Part shown: positions 59,900 through 64,000 of the stretch, piece after piece
Layout: each line of letters starts with the position of its first letter
How positions within the stretch are numbered: the first letter of the stretch is position 1
Assembly (NCBI RefSeq): GCF_900101625.1
Contig: NZ_FMYZ01000010.1
Coordinates: 62,001 to 126,000 of the forward strand
Direction: 5' to 3'
Origin: Cupriavidus sp. YR651
GTDB lineage: Bacteria; Pseudomonadota; Gammaproteobacteria; Burkholderiales; Burkholderiaceae
DNA length: 64,000 nucleotides
Translations under genes and position numbers: made by a program
Notes under the pieces: generated by a model
Told to the model about the DNA's origin: nothing
Database searches by the model: none
Seen by the model: only the letters and a program-made list of their open reading frames with translations

Positions 59900-60273
59900 G
59901 AAACACACTCCTCCGAGACAAAAGCCCCGGCCATGCCATGACCCTTTTGACCACTGCCGGACCTGCCTTTCTGTCTGTCCCGGCGAGGGGCATCGAAGGC
60001 ATGATCCTGTTGCAGTGCGGCGCGATGTTCGGCGAGTGGTGTGACGTCGGCGTGACACTCTTGTTTCATCGGGAATGTCACACCAGCGACACATTGTTGT
60101 CATGAAATGACGTCCGCTTCATGCCAACCTGCCTCACTAATGATTGCTCCGGACTGGCCGTTAACCTGCGGGTGGCCCGTCATCCGCCCTGACGGGGCAT
60201 GGTCACTCCGGCTCGCTTGCGAGGGGGTGGCCCGCATTCGTCATTCCTTGCGCGCCTAGCGTCTTCCTGTTCC
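59900..60273. other. Divergent region between the chemoreceptor and the EAL-GGDEF gene
   Basis: About 370 bases. A/T-richer parts near 60055-60140 should hold promoters for both genes. I could not assign a sigma factor or operator with confidence. Confidence 0.4.
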
Positions 60274-62106
60274 ATGCTGCCAGTCGTCTCCGAGTCCGGC
60301 GCGGCCCCCGAGGCCGTGCGCCTGCCGCCCCTGCACGCGGTATTCCAGCCCATTGTGACGCTGGCAAACAGCGAGGTGCTGGGCTATGAGGCGCTGATTC
60401 GCGGTCCGGTCGGGTCGGCCTACGCATCGCCCGATGCGCTGTTCCGTCTGGCCGAGGCAACCAACGGCACCGTTGCCCTGGAACTGGAGGCCGCGCGCAC
60501 GGCGCTGGCCGCGTGGTCGACCCTGGACCTGCCGGGCAAGCTGTTCCTGAATTTCAGTCCGCAGACCTTGCGCCGCCTGCTGGCGGGCCGTGGGCAGGCG
60601 ATGGCCGCGCTGCTGGGCGCCGATGGCATGTCGAGTGCCGCCAGCGCCATCGCGCCGGCGCGTGTGGTGATCGAAGTCACCGAGCAGACAGCCATCGGCG
60701 ATCCGGCCAGCTTCGGCCGCGCCATGACGGTGTTGGGCGAGATGGGCCTGCAATATGCGCTCGACGACTTTGGCACCGGCCATGCCAATCTGGACATGCT
60801 GGCCGACCTGTCGCCACAGTTCGTAAAGATCGACAAGTCGCTGGTGCAAGGCATCGGCTCCAGCTCGCGCCGGCTGGAGATCCTGCGCGCGGTGCTGCGG
60901 ATGATGAGTGCATTCGGCGGACGCCTGATCGCGGAAGGCATTGAAGACGCGGAATCCCTGGCTGTGGTGCGGGACCTTGGCGTAGCCGCGGGGCAGGGCT
61001 ACTTTCTGGGCCGGCCGGTGCCGACCCCTCCGCGGGAAGTGATGCCGGCGGTGCGGCAGGTGCTCGTTTCCAAGCAGATTGCAGTGTTTCCACAGACGCT
61101 GCGGTCTGGATGGTCAGGGATGACGGCGGGGCGCCTGATGAGGCCGGCGCCGACGGCCAGCCCTGCGACACTCAATAACGACGTGCTCGGCGTCTTTCAC
61201 GCACAACCCGATCTCCACGCGATGGCGGTGGTGGACGAGGAGATGCGGCCGATTGCGATGATCAATCGCCAGACCCTGATCGACCGATATGCCACGCCGT
61301 TCCACCGCGAGCTCTATGGCAAGAAGGCTTGCATCACGCTGGCCAGCCGGGAGCCGGTGTGCTTCGACACTCGCGCGGGACTGGAAGATATGGCGCACTG
61401 GTTTGCCGGGGAGCACCCACGCGCGTTGGCGGACGGATTTGTGATTACCGATGGTGGCCGCTATCTGGGCCTCGGCACAGGCGCGGACCTGCTGCGCGCG
61501 ATCACCGAGGTGCGCATGGAAGCCGCGCGCTATGCCAATCCGCTGACGTTTCTGCCGGGCAACATTCTGCTAAACCAGCATATCGACCGTCTGGTCGGTG
61601 CCGGTAGTCCGTTCCATGCATGCTACGTCGACCTGAATCATTTCAAGCCCTTCAACGATCGCTACGGATACTGGAGGGGCGATGAAATGTTGAAGGGTGC
61701 GGCCGCCATCCTCGCGGAGGCCTGCGATCCGGCACGCGATTTCCTGGGTCACGTGGGCGGCGACGATTTCCTCGTGCTGTATCAGGGCGATGACTGGGAG
61801 CGACGCCTCCGCGAGGCGATGACACGTTTCAACGAGGCCGCACGGGCCATGTACGCACCGGCTGACCGCGCGGCGGGCGGCATTCACGGCGAGGATCGGT
61901 TTGGCCGGCCGGTATTCTATGCTCCGGTCACGATGGCAGTCGGCGTGGTGCGCGTGAGCACGGAGGCCATGGCGGCGCAGCGGCTGGGCAGCCGGCACAT
62001 AGGCGCGGCATCGGCTATTGCCAAGCGCGACGCCAAACGCGCGGCAAGCGGCATGGCGGTGATCGATCTGGGAGAGTTGGCCAGCCAAGGCGGCCTCGAC
62101 AGCTGA
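60274..62106 (+). CDS. EAL-GGDEF protein with intact phosphodiesterase motifs
   Basis: About 610 aa (an ATG at 60199 would add 25 residues; neither start has a clear ribosome site). The N-terminal EAL domain (about 20-260) keeps YEALIRG, EVTEQ, LDDFGTGHANLD, FVKIDKSL and AEGIED, so cyclic di-GMP hydrolysis is likely. A middle region (about 285-405) resembles a CBS pair. The C-terminal GGDEF domain (about 420-590) has LNHFKPFNDRYGYWRGDEML, but its signature reads GGDDF, so cyclase activity is uncertain. No membrane segment is seen. Confidence 0.9.
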   Translation: MLPVVSESGAAPEAVRLPPLHAVFQPIVTLANSEVLGYEALIRGPVGSAYASPDALFRLAEATNGTVALELEAARTALAAWSTLDLPGKLFLNFSPQTLRRLLAGRGQAMAALLGADGMSSAASAIAPARVVIEVTEQTAIGDPASFGRAMTVLGEMGLQYALDDFGTGHANLDMLADLSPQFVKIDKSLVQGIGSSSRRLEILRAVLRMMSAFGGRLIAEGIEDAESLAVVRDLGVAAGQGYFLGRPVPTPPREVMPAVRQVLVSKQIAVFPQTLRSGWSGMTAGRLMRPAPTASPATLNNDVLGVFHAQPDLHAMAVVDEEMRPIAMINRQTLIDRYATPFHRELYGKKACITLASREPVCFDTRAGLEDMAHWFAGEHPRALADGFVITDGGRYLGLGTGADLLRAITEVRMEAARYANPLTFLPGNILLNQHIDRLVGAGSPFHACYVDLNHFKPFNDRYGYWRGDEMLKGAAAILAEACDPARDFLGHVGGDDFLVLYQGDDWERRLREAMTRFNEAARAMYAPADRAAGGIHGEDRFGRPVFYAPVTMAVGVVRVSTEAMAAQRLGSRHIGAASAIAKRDAKRAASGMAVIDLGELASQGGLDS

Positions 62107-62147
62107 GGCTGCCTGGGCAAGTCGGGGCAGGTGATGGGCGTTATCCG

Positions 62148-62900
62148 CTACGCCACTAGAAACGGCCGGGGTGTCTCGCCAAGGTCATGTCGGGCCACAT
62201 GGTCGATGATATCGAGCCGGTAGCCCTGGGCGTAGACGACATTCACGGTAACGCCGCTCTCCGGACACAGGTTCAGTGTCCTGCGCATGCGGGACACCAG
62301 TCCGGCGAGGGCGCGCGACAGGGGCGGGAGGTCGTGCCCCCAGATCGTATGTTCAATGCGCTTGCTGGCGAGGATCCGTCCCGCGTTGGCGAACATCAGC
62401 GTGGCGAGGTCGAATTCCTTCGGTGTCATCCGGATGCGTTTGCCGTCGAAGACGGCGAAGCGTCCGATGTTGTTCAGTTCGTAGGGGCCGGCACGGACGT
62501 GCATGGTGCCGCGAATGCGTGTGTCCGACATGCGCCGGCGCAGTGCGGCGATGCGCGCCAGCAGCACCCGGGATGTCAGCGGGCCGACTACGTAATCGTC
62601 AGCGCCCGCATCGAGGGCTTCGACGAGGTCGTCGTCGTTGTTCTGGCTGGACAGCATGACGATGGGTACGTCGCGGGCACGCACCGAGCGGACCGCGCGA
62701 ATGATGTCGATGGCAGAGACGTCGGGCAGTTCGCTGTCGATCAGCAACATGTCATAGCTGTCGTGCCCGAGGCCGTGGATCAGGTCCCGGCCGGCCTGGA
62801 AGAGACTGCATCGAAAGCCGGCGATGGACAGCATTTCCTGAAGAGGATGGCGGGGCGACTCGCGGTTGGCCAGCAGCGCGATGTTGGTGGTGACATTCAT
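62148..62900 (-). CDS. OmpR-family response regulator with an atypical receiver
   Basis: A 250-aa protein. The receiver (1-120) has a possible phospho-acceptor D55 in LLIDSELPD and Ser84. The acidic pair expected near residue 12 is missing (LLANRE), and the conserved Lys is Gly106 (DDYVVGPLT). The C-terminal winged helix (about 130-245) includes RMTPKEFDLATLMFANAGRI and LAGLVSRMRRTLN. No histidine kinase is adjacent. Phosphorylation-independent control is likely. The start at 62900 is chosen from the domain boundary. Confidence 0.88.
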   Translation of the reverse strand: MNVTTNIALLANRESPRHPLQEMLSIAGFRCSLFQAGRDLIHGLGHDSYDMLLIDSELPDVSAIDIIRAVRSVRARDVPIVMLSSQNNDDDLVEALDAGADDYVVGPLTSRVLLARIAALRRRMSDTRIRGTMHVRAGPYELNNIGRFAVFDGKRIRMTPKEFDLATLMFANAGRILASKRIEHTIWGHDLPPLSRALAGLVSRMRRTLNLCPESGVTVNVVYAQGYRLDIIDHVARHDLGETPRPFLVA

Positions 62901-63052
62901 ACAGCGGCTATCGGAACCTGAAACGGATTGAAAGACGTAAAAACACGGCTCAGCGTACCCAGCGCCCGGGGCACGAACAATAGGAGAATCTTGAAAAAAT
63001 TCAGGGGACGTCGGCAAGCGACAAGCTGTTACATTGGATCGTCGGAAGATTC

Positions 63053-63075
63053 TTATCCACAGATTGTGTGGATAA
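63053..63075. promoter_or_regulatory. Inverted pair of perfect DnaA boxes
   Basis: TTATCCACA (63053-63061) and TGTGGATAA (63067-63075) are consensus DnaA boxes facing each other across GATTG. They lie in the 345-base region between the divergent response regulator and cardiolipin synthase. The rest of that region (62901-63245) shows no gene. There are no replication genes nearby, so a control or titration site is more likely than an origin. Confidence 0.8.
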
Positions 63076-63245
63076 CTGCCAGGCCCGGGCGACCTGGCGC
63101 GCGTCCGCAAGCCGTGGCATCGGCGCGCCTAAAAATGAGGCAGCCCTGCCGGATGGAATGCGCCGGACGGGGGATGCCGGTCAGCGGCGCGCTATGCCAG
63201 AATAGCGCTCATCGTGTACGGGTCTGCCAAGGCTGAAACCTGCCC

Positions 63246-64000
63246 ATGTTGCTGAGTCCTAGCGTGATTGCCGCGGTCGTCGTGACCTTCCACGCTGTCG
63301 GCGTACTGGCCGCGCTGCACGCTGTCATGACGGTGCGGACGGCGCCGGGCGCCATCGCGTGGGCCGGATCGCTGGTGATGATGCCGTACTTCGCGCTGAT
63401 TCCCTACCTGATCTTCGGTCGCAGCACGTTCGCCGGGTACGTCAACGCGCGGCGCTTCAACAACGATCGCCTCCGCGAAATTCGCCAGGGGATGAGTGCG
63501 CCAGAGCGCGACGCCCTCAGGGCGTGCGTGGTGGCCTCGCCCGCGCAGGCCTGCATGCGGGCATTGCCGCGCCTGACCGGCCTGCCTTGCCTTGCCAACA
63601 ACAACGTGCGGCTGCTGATCAACGGCACGGAAACCTTCGAGGCGATCTTCGCCGCGATCGAAGCCGCCACGCAGGTGGTGCTGGTTCAGTTCTTCATCGT
63701 CCATGATGACGAACTCGGGCGGGAACTCCAGCGCCGCCTGTGCGAGCGCGCCCAATCCGGTGTCAAGGTCTATTTCCTCTACGACAGCATCGGCTGCCAT
63801 GGCCTGGGGCGCGGCTATGTGCGCGTCCTCCAGCAGGCGGGCGTGGAGGCGCGGCCGTTTGCCACGCATCCCGGCTTTGTCAATCGCTTTCAGCTCAATT
63901 TCCGCAATCACCGCAAGCTCGTGATCGTCGATGGCGCGCGCGCATTCGTCGGTGGCCACAACGTCGGCAACGAATACCTGGGCAAGCATCCCCCGCTGGC
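63246..64000 (+). CDS. Cardiolipin synthase (phospholipase D family), 3' end cut by the window
   Basis: The first 251 codons of an open frame starting at ATG 63246. Two N-terminal membrane helices (VIAAVVVTFHAVGVLAAL and MMPYFALIPYLIFG) are followed by a phospholipase-D domain with the first HKD motif, HRKLVIVDGARAFVGGHNVG. The second HKD motif lies beyond the window. It joins phosphatidylglycerol molecules or a related donor into cardiolipin at the inner membrane. The helices match the ClsA type more than ClsB. Confidence 0.93.
   Translation, partial: MLLSPSVIAAVVVTFHAVGVLAALHAVMTVRTAPGAIAWAGSLVMMPYFALIPYLIFGRSTFAGYVNARRFNNDRLREIRQGMSAPERDALRACVVASPAQACMRALPRLTGLPCLANNNVRLLINGTETFEAIFAAIEAATQVVLVQFFIVHDDELGRELQRRLCERAQSGVKVYFLYDSIGCHGLGRGYVRVLQQAGVEARPFATHPGFVNRFQLNFRNHRKLVIVDGARAFVGGHNVGNEYLGKHPPL

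Noticed and set aside
63053..63075. A replication origin based on the DnaA boxes
   Set aside because: Only two boxes are present, with no A/T-rich unwinding region and no dnaA, dnaN, parAB or rep gene nearby. Kept as a regulatory or titration site.
1..64000. Mobile elements, prophage genes, tRNA or rRNA genes
   Set aside because: I found no transposase, integrase, phage structural gene, att-like duplication, tRNA cloverleaf or rRNA segment by eye. A covariance search would be needed to exclude small RNAs.

Overview
The window reads as one continuous stretch of chromosome from a high-GC betaproteobacterium of the Burkholderiales, most like Cupriavidus or Ralstonia. This is an inference from gene content: LivGF transporters, an opgGH pair, an Ala/Lys-rich HU protein, an entericidin, sugar-acid catabolic operons and many regulator-enzyme pairs. 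I see no insertion sequence, prophage, CRISPR array, rRNA or tRNA. Genes lie on both strands in short operons, many separated by well-formed hairpin terminators.

Layout. 1-2.1 kb: the end of a branched-chain amino-acid type ABC importer (LivM partial, LivG, LivF). 2.4-6.3 kb: a small hypothetical gene, an acetyltransferase, a periplasmic PQQ-type sugar dehydrogenase with its own cytochrome c, and an ABC substrate-binding protein. 6.5-13.9 kb: a divergent catabolic cluster around an RpiR regulator, with a GntP permease, RidA, an N-acyl-D-amino-acid deacylase, a DSD1-type PLP lyase, a PfkB kinase and KDPG aldolase. Chemically these form a complete route from N-acylated 2-amino sugar acids (for example N-acetyl-D-glucosaminate) to pyruvate and glyceraldehyde-3-phosphate. 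14-24 kb: an entericidin lipoprotein, a doubly degenerate GGDEF-EAL protein, a CorC-type membrane protein, an MmyB-like regulator, ribB under an FMN riboswitch, an MscS channel and small secreted proteins, one built of about eight degenerate 12-residue repeats. 24-28.3 kb: opgG-opgH for osmoregulated periplasmic glucans. 28.5-35 kb: an MFS drug exporter, a second MscS channel, an ammonium transporter with a sigma-54 promoter, HU, a thioesterase and CreA. 35-42 kb: an acyl-CoA ligase with an SDR, an arylamine N-acetyltransferase with a Crp-type regulator, a second HU-like protein and glutaminase. 42-46.5 kb: a galactarate catabolic locus (kdgD, gudP-like MFS, garD). 46.7-50.2 kb: a CHMI-like isomerase, MgtC, IclR and an AMP ligase. 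50.4-56 kb: a Fur-box-preceded siderophore-uptake operon (DUF3649, PepSY, DUF3325, TonB receptor) and a convergent AraC regulator. 56-64 kb: an AhpD-like protein, a HAD-like protein, a zinc-ribbon protein, a chemoreceptor, an EAL-GGDEF protein, an atypical response regulator and the start of a cardiolipin synthase.

Two things stand out beyond single genes. First, the 3.2-13.9 kb region may be an oxidative amino-sugar pathway. Second, at least nine genes end in a short degenerate tandem array (units of 7 to 18 bp) whose first copy contains the stop codon. Coordinates and motifs were read by eye from the sequence. Family assignments rest on recognisable motifs and context; no database search was run.
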